From positions 1 through 18,928 of the forward strand of contig DAOUPS010000007.1 in assembly GCA_030626045.1 (NCBI GenBank): a DNA stretch of 18,928 nt, in the 5' to 3' direction. How positions within the stretch are numbered: position 1 is the stretch's first letter; each line of letters starts with the position of its first letter. The notes beneath the pieces are model-generated. The model was not told the origin of the DNA and did not search any database. It saw only the letters and a list, made by a program, of their open reading frames with translations. Positions 1 to 6,180 of the stretch are shown piece by piece. Source of the stretch: a bacterium (GTDB lineage: Bacteria > Patescibacteriota > Minisyncoccia > Moranbacterales > DUUL01). A program made the position numbers and the translations under genes.

Positions 1-1
1 A

Positions 2-340
2 AACGGAGTGATTAACATCCAAAGCCTGCATACCACTATGGAAATTATTGTTAATGAGGCCGAGCCGATTTTAATCGGAGATATAAAGAAGATGCTGGAA
101 CGCATCGCTCCCAGAACAGCGGAATATATGCATGATAATTTTGAAATAAGGACGGTGAATATGCACAAAAATGAGCCAATAAACGGACACAGCCACTGCA
201 AGGCGGTTTTCTTGACACCCAGCGTATTTGTGAATATTGTCAGTTCTTCTTTGCAATTGGGAGAATGGCAGAGAGTGTTCGTTATCGAGCTTGACAATGC
301 GCGTCCGCGGCAAATTGCGGTGCAGGTTATCGGACAGTAA
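2..340 (+). CDS. YjbQ-family protein (UPF0047), 5' end cut by window edge
   Basis: The open frame runs in from the window edge, so the N-terminus is missing. What remains (about 112 residues) reads through the family landmarks in order: NGVINIQSLHTTMEIIVNEAEP near the edge, the YMHDNFE segment, GHSHCKAVFL, and the C-terminal signature LGEWQRVFVIELD followed by R-Q-I-A-V-Q-V-I-G. These match the YjbQ/UPF0047 family, small trimeric proteins whose E. coli member has weak thiamin-phosphate-synthase activity; the physiological role is unsettled. A GTG at position 8 could be read as a start, but the two codons before it (Asn-Gly) already fit the family, so I take it as internal. Conserved His residues (HTT, MHD, GHSH) are present. 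No terminator with a T-tract follows. Confidence 0.85.
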   Translation, partial: NGVINIQSLHTTMEIIVNEAEPILIGDIKKMLERIAPRTAEYMHDNFEIRTVNMHKNEPINGHSHCKAVFLTPSVFVNIVSSSLQLGEWQRVFVIELDNARPRQIAVQVIGQ

Positions 341-352
341 AAAATCGAGTAA

Positions 353-377
353 GGGAATTGTTTCCAAACTAATTCCC
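353..377. other. Inverted repeat in the YjbQ-DUF1003 gap
   Basis: GGGAATT (353-359) and AATTCCC (371-377) form a perfect 7-bp stem with an 11-base loop, 13 bases after the YjbQ-like stop. No T-tract follows on the plus strand, so it is not a convincing intrinsic terminator. It may be a processing or weak attenuation site. Confidence 0.4.
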
Positions 378-498
378 AGTAAGGATTATTAACTCTTGTC
401 AACAAAGGCGATTGGCGAACAACCCCAATATAACTTTTGCTCTTTCAGCCATGAAACAAAAACAAACAATAAACAATAAGTTAAACGGAAGGTGGAAA

Positions 499-858
499 AT
501 GACCAGAAGCCAAAAAATGGCTGACTATGCTTCAAAGGTAATCGGAAGCTGGGCTTTCATCAGTTTTCAGACGGCATTCATAGTAATTTGGCTTTGTTTT
601 AATATATATGGATTTATAAAAGGGTGGGATCCATATCCATTTATTTTATTAAATCTTTCATTGAGTATTTTATCAGCTTATGCTGCGCCAATCATTCTTA
701 TGAGCCAAAACAGGGATGCGGAACATGATCGAGTAAGAACAATTAACGATCTGGCAACTGACCGTAAAGCATTGCGAGAAATACAAGAGATACAAAAAAC
801 GCTTAATCGCCTTGAGCGTAAGTTTGATAAAATAAACAGTAATACTGCTACGCATTGA
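499..858 (+). CDS. DUF1003 family membrane protein
   Basis: The protein carries the DUF1003 hallmarks: a GSW-F-I start to the first membrane helix (VIGSWAFISFQTAFIVIWL), then DPYPFILLNLSLSILSAYAAPIILMSQNR covering the second helix, and a charged C-terminal helix rich in E, R and K that could form a coiled coil. Function in the family is unknown; members are small two-helix inner-membrane proteins. I chose the ATG at 499 (119 residues) because GGAAGG at 487-492 sits six bases upstream. The frame also stays open to an ATG at 451 and a TTG at 412, so a longer form of up to 148 residues is possible. The end of the gene overlaps the -35 box of the groES promoter. Confidence 0.85.
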   Translation: MTRSQKMADYASKVIGSWAFISFQTAFIVIWLCFNIYGFIKGWDPYPFILLNLSLSILSAYAAPIILMSQNRDAEHDRVRTINDLATDRKALREIQEIQKTLNRLERKFDKINSNTATH

Positions 859-882
859 CACAGAAAAAAATAGTGCTACAAT
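855..882 (+). promoter_or_regulatory. groES promoter, extended -10
   Basis: The -35 box TTGACA (855-860) matches consensus and overlaps the DUF1003 stop codon. A 16-base spacer leads to TACAAT (877-882), five of six matches, with an upstream TG in the extended -10 position (874-875). Start of transcription is expected around 889. Confidence 0.75.
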
Positions 883-884
883 TT

Positions 885-911
885 TTAGCAGTCGGGTATG
901 CCGTTTGCTAA
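885..911 (+). promoter_or_regulatory. CIRCE-like HrcA operator of groES
   Basis: TTAGCAGTC (885-893), nine bases, then GTTTGCTAA (903-911). The CIRCE consensus is TTAGCACTC-N9-GAGTGCTAA. Spacing is exact and 15 of 18 arm positions match (8/9 left, 7/9 right). It lies directly after the -10 box, over the expected transcription start and just upstream of groES, the usual place for the heat-shock repressor HrcA to bind. No hrcA gene is in the window. Confidence 0.72.
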
Positions 912-943
912 TCAAAAGTAATTATTAAAAATATACAAATCAT

Positions 944-1222
944 ATGAAGAATATCCAACCGATTGGAAGAAATGTCTTAGTGAAAGTGGCTAAAAATGAA
1001 AAAACCACTGAAAGCGGAATTGTAATTCCAGATACCGCATCCGAAGAAAAATCACAAGAAGGGCTGATTGTTGCAGTCGGAGACAGCGGCAAAATTAATG
1101 AAAAGATAAAAAAGGGCGTTTCCATCATCTATAAAAAGTATTCCGGCAGTGAGATCGAAATTGGCGGCGAAGAGCACGTAATTCTTGACGCAAAAGAAGA
1201 TATTTTGGCGATCATCGAATAA
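944..1222 (+). CDS. groES: Co-chaperonin GroES (Hsp10)
   Basis: The 92-residue product has the full GroES fold signature: I-x-P-I-G-R-N-V-L-V-K near the N-terminus, a mobile-loop segment (KTTESGIVIPDTASEEKSQEG), V-A-V-G, the roof/core segment, V-I-Y-K-K-Y, and the C-terminal ILDAKEDILAIIE. GroES forms the heptameric lid of the GroEL chamber in the cytoplasm. Length is normal for the family. No groEL follows: the next gene is a thiol-oxidoreductase-like protein behind a terminator, so groEL must lie elsewhere. The leader is about 55 bases with no clear Shine-Dalgarno site. Control by HrcA is suggested by the CIRCE-like element upstream. Confidence 0.96.
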   Translation: MKNIQPIGRNVLVKVAKNEKTTESGIVIPDTASEEKSQEGLIVAVGDSGKINEKIKKGVSIIYKKYSGSEIEIGGEEHVILDAKEDILAIIE

Positions 1223-1269
1223 ACTTTACATTACTTTGGTTTTAAAACGGAATTTCAGAATAAATAAAT

Positions 1270-1300
1270 GGCCACCGGATAAAATTGGTGGTCTTTATTT
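1270..1300 (+). terminator. Intrinsic terminator after groES
   Basis: CCACC (1272-1276) pairs with GGTGG (1287-1291), extended outward by a G-U and a G-C pair to about 7 bp, with a 10-base loop and TTTATTT following. It separates groES from the downstream gene. Confidence 0.6.
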
Positions 1301-1302
1301 GC

Positions 1303-1331
1303 TTGTGATTTTTTAAAAATTAATGTAGGAT
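1303..1331 (+). promoter_or_regulatory. Possible promoter for the DsbA-like gene
   Basis: TTGTGA (1303-1308), 17 bases, TAGGAT (1326-1331). Each box has four consensus matches. The position, right after the groES terminator and about 40 bases before the next ATG, is the main support. Confidence 0.4.
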
Positions 1332-1369
1332 GAAAAAGTATTTTCAATAAATTCCAATGAATAAGATCA

Positions 1370-2452
1370 ATGAATAAAGAAAAAAAGGAGACATCTACAG
1401 ACTCACAAAAAGAGGTTGCGCAAAATACGCAAAAGAAGACAACACAAGAGAAGATAGTTAAGCTAATCCAAGAAAAGTCCCTGATCATAAATGCTGTCTT
1501 GCTTGTTCTGGCTATGGCTCTTAGCTATGGCTGGTACTCGACAACAAATAAAACCGAAACTTTCGCCAGAATTAGCGAAAAGAAAGCCGAAAAAAAGGTG
1601 ATGGAACTCGTTAAGGATAATATGGTACAACCGGGAACTGAAGTAAGCATAAAGGGAGTAACTATCGAAAAAGGGATGTACAAGGCAGTTCTTGATGTTG
1701 GAGGCAATGAAGCTGTAACATATCTCTCAATGGACGGCGAAATATTCTTTCCAAATGCTGTTGTTATCGCCGATATTGAACAAAAAAAGGCGGAAGCTCA
1801 GCAAGCCGCGGATCAAGCCGCAAACATTGAACCGCCAAAAACTGAAAAACCGAAAGTCGAAGCGTTCATAATGAGCTACTGCCCGTTTGGTACTCAAATG
1901 CAAAAAGGATTGCTACCGGTGACTGAAGCGCTTGGACCGGCAATTGATTTTGAGTTCAAGTTTGTTGATTACGCGATGCACGGTGAGAAAGAAATTGAGG
2001 AAAATGTAAGGCAGTATTGTATTGACAAGAAAGAGCCCGAAAAGTTCTTAAAATACCTATCATGTTTTTTGAAATCAAAATCAATGGATTCCGCATCTTG
2101 TCTTAAATCTGCCAATATCAACTCTTTAATTCTGGCGAAGTGCGCCAACACAGTCAGCGAAAAATTCAAAATAGAAGAAAAATTAAAAGATAAAAGTACT
2201 TGGCAAGGAAATTATCCTCCTTTTGATGTCTATAAAGAAGAAAACGAGGCGTACAGCGTGCAAGGATCTCCCACATTGATTATAAATGGAGAAACGATCC
2301 AATCGAAACGAGATCCAGCCAGTCTTTTAACGGCAATATGTAAAGGTTTTAAAGAAAAACCCGCAGCCTGCGATAAAAAGTTGTCTGAAGTCGTTCCGTC
2401 ACCCGGATTTGGAGAGGGGGAAGGCGCCGATTCAAGCGGCAGCTGTAATTAG
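1370..2452 (+). CDS. Membrane-anchored DsbA/thioredoxin-like protein with CPFG motif
   Basis: A 360-residue protein. It has a Lys/Gln-rich cytoplasmic N-terminus (1-36), one membrane helix (about 37-56), a small extracytoplasmic domain (about 60-135), an Ala/Gln-rich linker, and a thioredoxin-fold domain from about residue 160. The fold is recognised from the EAFIMSYCPFG segment (Cys171) and the cis-proline loop VQGSPTLIING (Pro301). The active site reads C-P-F-G, with one Cys instead of CxxC. Further Cys residues lie between these two points, where a helical insert as in DsbA would sit, and one is at the C-terminus (GSCN). A role in extracytoplasmic thiol-disulfide chemistry is inferred; classical CxxC oxidase activity is not assured. 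It is flanked by a terminator upstream and a new promoter downstream, so it is probably transcribed alone. The start lacks a clear Shine-Dalgarno site. Confidence 0.8.
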   Translation: MNKEKKETSTDSQKEVAQNTQKKTTQEKIVKLIQEKSLIINAVLLVLAMALSYGWYSTTNKTETFARISEKKAEKKVMELVKDNMVQPGTEVSIKGVTIEKGMYKAVLDVGGNEAVTYLSMDGEIFFPNAVVIADIEQKKAEAQQAADQAANIEPPKTEKPKVEAFIMSYCPFGTQMQKGLLPVTEALGPAIDFEFKFVDYAMHGEKEIEENVRQYCIDKKEPEKFLKYLSCFLKSKSMDSASCLKSANINSLILAKCANTVSEKFKIEEKLKDKSTWQGNYPPFDVYKEENEAYSVQGSPTLIINGETIQSKRDPASLLTAICKGFKEKPAACDKKLSEVVPSPGFGEGEGADSSGSCN

Positions 2453-2507
2453 AGTAAGGAAAGAATATCTAAAAACGAACGTATTAACAAATAGCGGAGA
2501 GTTTTAC

Positions 2508-2536
2508 TTGCGTATGTTTTGCTTGTGTGGTACAAT
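2508..2536 (+). promoter_or_regulatory. Promoter of the small-protein unit, extended -10
   Basis: TTGCGT (2508-2513), 17 bases, TACAAT (2531-2536), with TG at 2528-2529 as an extended -10. Transcription should begin near 2543, giving a leader of about 105 bases ahead of the ATG at 2649. Confidence 0.65.
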
Positions 2537-2565
2537 GCAAGTGGTAGTTGCGTACTTTTCATATC

Positions 2566-2614
2566 TGTCCGTTGCCCAAAGGTGGTAAGAATTATCTTTT
2601 TTGGGCAACGGACA
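2566..2614 (+). promoter_or_regulatory. 15-bp perfect hairpin in the 5' leader
   Basis: TGTCCGTTGCCCAAA (2566-2580) is the exact reverse complement of 2600-2614, with 19 bases between, two of which can add G-U pairs at each side. It lies between the promoter and the ribosome binding site and is followed by an A-rich stretch, not a T-tract, so it is not a standard terminator. It may be an RNA stability element, a regulatory leader, or a protein-binding site in DNA. Confidence 0.6.
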
Positions 2615-2648
2615 ACAAATTAAACAATACCCGAAAAGGAGGTGTGCT

Positions 2649-2885
2649 ATGTTCCAAGAAGCGGTAAATTCGTATCCGATCGCTCCGACAGAAATTTCTG
2701 TTCAAACAGAATTTGTAATCCCAAAATTTCTAAGGACGCTGTTGCTTGCAATTGCTGTCCTTGTTATCAGCATTGTAGTTGTTGGATTGCTCCTGTACGG
2801 GGTATTGGGATTTTTTTCCATGATGCATGGCGCTAGCCATTATGCCCCGATGACCCCGATGATAACGGGGGTAGGGATGCCATGA
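2649..2885 (+). CDS. 78-residue single-helix membrane protein with Met/His-rich tail
   Basis: I do not recognise a family. The start is fixed by AGGAGG (2637-2642) six bases before the ATG, the strongest ribosome binding site in the window; the frame stays open upstream to a TTG inside the hairpin, but that lacks such a site. The protein has a polar 25-residue N-terminus, Lys26 and Arg29 before one strongly hydrophobic helix (about 30-56), then a 22-residue tail holding Met58, Met59, His60, His64, Met68, Met71 and Met77. The positive-inside rule puts the tail outside the cytoplasm. Clustered Met and His outside the membrane can bind copper or other soft metals; that is inference only. The gene has its own promoter, hairpin leader and two terminators. 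Confidence 0.7.
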   Translation: MFQEAVNSYPIAPTEISVQTEFVIPKFLRTLLLAIAVLVISIVVVGLLLYGVLGFFSMMHGASHYAPMTPMITGVGMP

Positions 2886-2908
2886 AAAACGTCATTGCAC
2901 AAACAAAA

Positions 2909-2950
2909 CGAGGCGGTTATATATTCATAAAATCGCCTCGAAGTCTTTTT
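2909..2950 (+). terminator. Intrinsic terminator of the small-protein unit (first)
   Basis: CGAGGCG (2909-2915) pairs with CGCCTCG (2934-2940), extended inward by a G-U and two A-T pairs, and followed by AAGTCTTTTT. It sits 23 bases after the stop codon. Confidence 0.8.
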
Positions 2951-2967
2951 ACGGGAACAGCCCATTT

Positions 2968-2990
2968 ATGCCTAACAAGGCATTTTTTAT
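2968..2990 (+). terminator. Second tandem terminator
   Basis: ATGCCT (2968-2973), loop AACA, AGGCAT (2978-2983), then five further T residues. A compact hairpin with a T-tract only 28 bases after the first terminator; together they insulate the small-protein unit from the gene downstream. Confidence 0.65.
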
Positions 2991-3048
2991 TGAACCGATC
3001 TTTTTAACATACAGCAGACAGAAATCTATCACCCATTACCTTTCTTAC

Positions 3049-3077
3049 TTTACAGTCATATAAATATAGAATACAAT
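3049..3077 (+). promoter_or_regulatory. Promoter of the lipoprotein-frr-rseP operon
   Basis: TTTACA (3049-3054), 17 bases, TACAAT (3072-3077). Both boxes are five of six consensus. Transcription would start near 3084, 30 bases before the ATG at 3114. No other convincing promoter was seen before rseP. Confidence 0.65.
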
Positions 3078-3113
3078 AGAGCAAGAAACCAACTAATTTT
3101 TCAAAAACAAAAA

Positions 3114-4172
3114 ATGGTAAAAATAAAGATTGGAGCGTTATCAGGTACCTTTCTTTTGTTTTTTGTTTTTTCCGGATGCAGCATTCAGACCAGCAAACCT
3201 GACAATAAAGGCGGGGTTTATAAATCACAAGATGGAGGAATGACCTTTGAGCAAAAAGTGAAAATTGACGAGAATTCTTCATTGGCGAATTCAACAATTC
3301 TCGCAATGGCGTTTGATCCAGATGACTCAAATACAATTTACGCCGGAGCACCGACCGGGTTATATCGAACAACAAATGGAGGTGATGACTGGCAAAAATT
3401 ACAAAATGATTTTAAAAAAGTCCGTGACATTGTGATTGATCCAAGTAATCCCGATGTAATATATGTCCCAACGATAGTAAAAGGAACGGGAAAGATCATG
3501 AGAACGACAAATAAAGGAGAGGAATGGGAAGAAATGTTTACACAAAGAACGCCTGAAGGATCGGTATTTAGCGTGGTTGTTGATTATGAAGATCCAAACA
3601 TTATTTATGCAGGAGACTCCAGCGGTGCTATTTATAAAACCAATGATGGTGGAGATACATGGAAAACACTGCTCTGGAACAAGGGCGGGATAAAAAAGAT
3701 CGAAATTGATAACGTGAACCATGAAAAGATATACTTTGTTTCCACGAAGTCAAAGTCTCAAAGGACTGATTACGGCGGCGAAAATTTCATTGAACTTTCA
3801 TCAGACGGTTTTATATACAATTTATTGGCGCATCCATATCAGGAAAACGTAGTATATATCAGTGACAAGCAAGGACTGCATCGCAGTGATGATGGCGGAA
3901 TAACATTAACCCAGTTTAATACACTTGTACGGCCGGAACAGATGGGCTCCCGAGCCATAGCCATAGATCCGAAAAATGATAAAATAGTTTACTTTGCTTC
4001 CGGAAAAGCAGTCTATAAGACAGTTAATGGAGGAGAAACATGGAAACCGGTTCAGTTCAATATTCCCAGAAGGGTTCAGATGATGTTGATCGATCCGAAG
4101 AATACCGATATTCTGTATCTTGGAACGCAAAAGGCGCAATCTAAAAAGGGAATGAAATTCTTTCCGTTCTAA
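3114..4172 (+). CDS. Lipoprotein with Asp-box (BNR/sortilin-like) beta-propeller repeats
   Basis: The 352-residue product starts with a lipoprotein signal: Lys-containing N-terminus, hydrophobic core, and lipobox V-F-S-G-C with Cys22 as the lipid-attachment site. The rest is built from about seven Asp-box-like repeats of the type Y-x-T/S-x-D/N-G-G-x-x-W: near residues 36, 83, 129, 177, 218, 258 and 303 (for example YRTTNGGDDW, YKTNDGGDTW, YKTVNGGETW). Between them are strands of the form DPxNxxxIYxG. This is the pattern of BNR, YCF48 and sortilin-type beta-propellers, usually binding platforms or assembly factors. No sialidase catalytic set is evident, so I do not call it a glycosidase. It would be anchored on the outer face of the membrane. 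It leads an apparent operon with frr and rseP, with a 36-base gap to frr. Confidence 0.85.
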   Translation: MVKIKIGALSGTFLLFFVFSGCSIQTSKPDNKGGVYKSQDGGMTFEQKVKIDENSSLANSTILAMAFDPDDSNTIYAGAPTGLYRTTNGGDDWQKLQNDFKKVRDIVIDPSNPDVIYVPTIVKGTGKIMRTTNKGEEWEEMFTQRTPEGSVFSVVVDYEDPNIIYAGDSSGAIYKTNDGGDTWKTLLWNKGGIKKIEIDNVNHEKIYFVSTKSKSQRTDYGGENFIELSSDGFIYNLLAHPYQENVVYISDKQGLHRSDDGGITLTQFNTLVRPEQMGSRAIAIDPKNDKIVYFASGKAVYKTVNGGETWKPVQFNIPRRVQMMLIDPKNTDILYLGTQKAQSKKGMKFFPF

Positions 4173-4208
4173 TTAAGAAAGGCGCTCCTAAAAAGTAATG
4201 ATACAATT

Positions 4209-4766
4209 ATGGATATTGAGGATCCGCGCGACTCTAGGTTGCTTCTTGAAAAAGAGATAGAAGCGTTTCGGCAAGAGTTAAAAAATATCAATACCGGGCG
4301 TGCCAGTCCCAGTTTAGTTGAGGATTTGAGCGTAGATTATTTTGGAACAAAAACTCCCTTGAAACAGGTGGCATCAGTTTCGGTATCCGATGCACAGTGT
4401 TTAGTGATAACACCGTGGAATAAGGACAATTTAATCGATATCGAAAATGCCATCAAAGAGTCAGATCTAAATGTTAATCCAACAAGCGACAGCGATGCTG
4501 TTCGCTTGGTCTTTTCTCCGCTTACCGAAGAACGCAGAAAAGAATTTGTTAAATTGATGAAAAAAAAGACTGAAGCAGTGCGTGTAAAAGTGAGAAGGGT
4601 CAGAGAAAACGCTTGGGATAACATACAATTGGGCGAAAAAGAAGGAAATATCTCTGAAGATGAAAAATTTAGAAAAAAAGATGAGTTACAAGGGATAATT
4701 GATGAATACAACCAAAAAATAGAAGAACTTTCCAAGAAAAAAGAAGAAGAAATAATGACAGTATAA
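4209..4766 (+). CDS. frr: Ribosome recycling factor
   Basis: At 185 residues this is the normal length for RRF. The diagnostic N-terminal helix ends in NTGRASPSLVEDL, followed by V-D-Y-F-G-T-K-T-P-L-K-Q-V-A, and the C-terminal half carries R-R-K-E-F-V-K, V-R-R-V-R-E-N-A-W-D and a long Lys/Glu helix, the two arms of the three-helix bundle. RRF splits post-termination ribosomes together with EF-G in the cytoplasm. The start at 4209 fits the usual distance of about 28 residues to TGRASP. There is no Shine-Dalgarno site. The gene is followed after 19 bases by rseP, as in the frr-rseP-proS order known from many bacteria, although uppS, cdsA and dxr, often found between them, are absent here. Confidence 0.97.
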   Translation: MDIEDPRDSRLLLEKEIEAFRQELKNINTGRASPSLVEDLSVDYFGTKTPLKQVASVSVSDAQCLVITPWNKDNLIDIENAIKESDLNVNPTSDSDAVRLVFSPLTEERRKEFVKLMKKKTEAVRVKVRRVRENAWDNIQLGEKEGNISEDEKFRKKDELQGIIDEYNQKIEELSKKKEEEIMTV

Positions 4767-4785
4767 TTTAAATAAGTTATTACCA

Positions 4786-5961
4786 ATGCTTACAACAGTA
4801 GTTATTTTTATAGTTATCTTAGGCGTACTCGTCCTCATTCATGAGGCCGGCCATTTTATTGTTGCGCGAAGAAACGGCGTTCCTTCGGAAGAATTTGGCT
4901 TTGGTTTTCCTCCTCGGATTGTTGGCACGTACAAAGATCCTTCCGGCAAAAGAAAATGGATCTTTGGAAATAAAGAGATCGAGCAAGAAATAAAAGATAG
5001 GGAAGAAACTGTTTACTCTTTGAACTTGATACCTATTGGCGGGTTTGTAAAGATCAAAGGAGAAGACGGTGAAAACAAGAACGATCCTAAGAGTTTTGCG
5101 TCGCAGGGTGCATGGGTGCGCTTCAAAATACTTTTTGCCGGAGTAGGAATGAATTTTGTGCTGGCGGTTGTTCTATTTTATGCGGCTTTTATGCTCGGAC
5201 TGCCGGAAGTGATCAATGACGACGCGGCACAACCGGGAACAAAGATCCAGATAGCCAAAGTGGCCGCGGAAACTCCCGCTCAGAATGCGGGAATTCAGCT
5301 TGGAGATGAGGTCATTTCAATTATTGAGAACGGGAAGGAAATACGCCTAGAGACAATTTCACAATTACAAGAGGTCACCAAGAGAAATGAAGGAGCGGAG
5401 GTTCAGATGAGGGTATTACACGTTGGGGAAAGTGAACCGACCGTTTTAAATATTACACCGCGAAAAGAATTTCCACAAAACGAAGGGCCTCTTGGTATTG
5501 AAATTGTCCGAACCGCATTTGTCAGGCACGGACCAATAGAGTCGATGCTCATGGCGATAGAAACGACGTATTCGATCACTATGGCCATCTTTGCATTTTT
5601 AGGAAGCCTTATTTTGAAAATTTTCACATCGCAGTCTGTTCCGATCGATGTCGCCGGTCCGGTGGGAATCGCGGTTATGACAGGGCAAGTGGCAAAAATG
5701 GGAATAGCTTTTATTCTTCAATTTACCGCTTTATTGTCAGTAAACCTCGCAGTTATTAATTTGCTTCCATTTCCGGCTTTAGACGGCGGGAGAATTATTT
5801 TTATCGGAATTGAAAAAATAAAGGGCTCTCCTGTAAGTGAAAAAGTTGAAGGAATAGTTCATACTTTTGGCTTTTTTGTGTTGATCGGGATCATGATCTT
5901 GGTTACAGTGCGAGACTTTGCGAATTTTAAGATCCTTGACAAGATCCAAGGATTGTTTTAA
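4786..5961 (+). CDS. rseP: Site-2 protease RseP-like, M50 zinc metalloprotease
   Basis: Intramembrane protease of the S2P/RseP family, 391 residues. The zinc-binding HEAGH motif is at residues 19-23 in the first membrane helix; the third ligand lies in the LPFPALDGGR motif (Asp333). One PDZ domain lies at about 165-235, and further membrane helices at about 113-138, 265-285, 310-330 and 365-385. The segment NLIPIGGFVKIKGED matches the family's membrane-reentrant GF-x-K region. Family members cleave membrane-bound anti-sigma factors or leftover signal peptides; the substrate here is unknown. A short insertion (about 42-70, KDPSGKRKWIFGNKEIEQE region) seems to expand the first loop. It closes the operon before a strong terminator. 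Confidence 0.93.
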   Translation: MLTTVVIFIVILGVLVLIHEAGHFIVARRNGVPSEEFGFGFPPRIVGTYKDPSGKRKWIFGNKEIEQEIKDREETVYSLNLIPIGGFVKIKGEDGENKNDPKSFASQGAWVRFKILFAGVGMNFVLAVVLFYAAFMLGLPEVINDDAAQPGTKIQIAKVAAETPAQNAGIQLGDEVISIIENGKEIRLETISQLQEVTKRNEGAEVQMRVLHVGESEPTVLNITPRKEFPQNEGPLGIEIVRTAFVRHGPIESMLMAIETTYSITMAIFAFLGSLILKIFTSQSVPIDVAGPVGIAVMTGQVAKMGIAFILQFTALLSVNLAVINLLPFPALDGGRIIFIGIEKIKGSPVSEKVEGIVHTFGFFVLIGIMILVTVRDFANFKILDKIQGLF

Positions 5962-5987
5962 AGCCGCAACAAAACGATTATTTTGGT

Positions 5988-6032
5988 ACACTCCGCTTAT
6001 CCGGCAAGATGATGATAAGCGGAGTGTTTTTT
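5988..6032 (+). terminator. Strong terminator after rseP; left copy of a flanking repeat
   Basis: ACACTCCGCTTAT is the start of a perfect 13-bp stem (left arm 5988-6000, right arm 6015-6027), with a 14-base loop and a T-tract after it. A diverged copy of the same sequence lies at 8816-8866, directly before proS. Confidence 0.9.
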
Positions 6033-6050
6033 ATGTCTGCGCTGAACCGA

Positions 6051-6085
6051 ACCTTGCGCCGGAGCGAGCTTGACTTGTCTCGCCG
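6051..6085. repeat. Degenerate GC-rich dispersed repeat, copy 1
   Basis: The stretch around GCGCCGGAGCGAGCTTGAC resembles 6771-6799 (about 21 of 29 bases by hand) and 8091-8122 (about 21 of 27 over the best stretch). It is GC-rich against AT-rich surroundings. The rest of 6033-6130 holds no gene that I can support. Confidence 0.5.
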
Positions 6086-6130
6086 TAGTGGAAAGCGCTT
6101 AGTCCGCCGTATTAAAAAACAGTCCCGAGC

Positions 6131-6169
6131 AATAAAAGAACTCCCTGCCATCAATTAAGATGCAAGGAG
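6131..6169 (-). terminator. Minus-strand terminator of the four-helix membrane protein gene
   Basis: Read on the minus strand, CTCCTTGCATC (6169-6159) pairs with GATGGCAGGGAG (6152-6141), with one bulged base and one G-U pair and a six-base loop, followed by TTCTTTTATT. It lies 12 bases after the stop codon. Confidence 0.65.
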
Positions 6170-6180
6170 CTTTAAATTGT

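Noticed and set aside
2601..2648. Longer 94-codon form of the small membrane protein from a TTG
   Set aside because: The TTG is inside the hairpin right arm without a ribosome binding site, while AGGAGG precisely precedes the ATG at 2649.
3004..3375. A 123-codon minus-strand open frame over the lipoprotein promoter and signal peptide
   Set aside because: Low-complexity antisense product without family features; the plus-strand promoter, lipobox and repeats are coherent.
4202..4207. TACAAT with extended TG just before the frr ATG, as a frr promoter
   Set aside because: Transcription would begin inside the gene, after the ATG that fits RRF length; no -35 box at the right distance.
4337..4786. 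A 149-codon minus-strand open frame opposite frr
   Set aside because: Its Ser/Phe-rich product is the antisense shadow of the Lys/Glu-rich RRF; frr is unambiguous.
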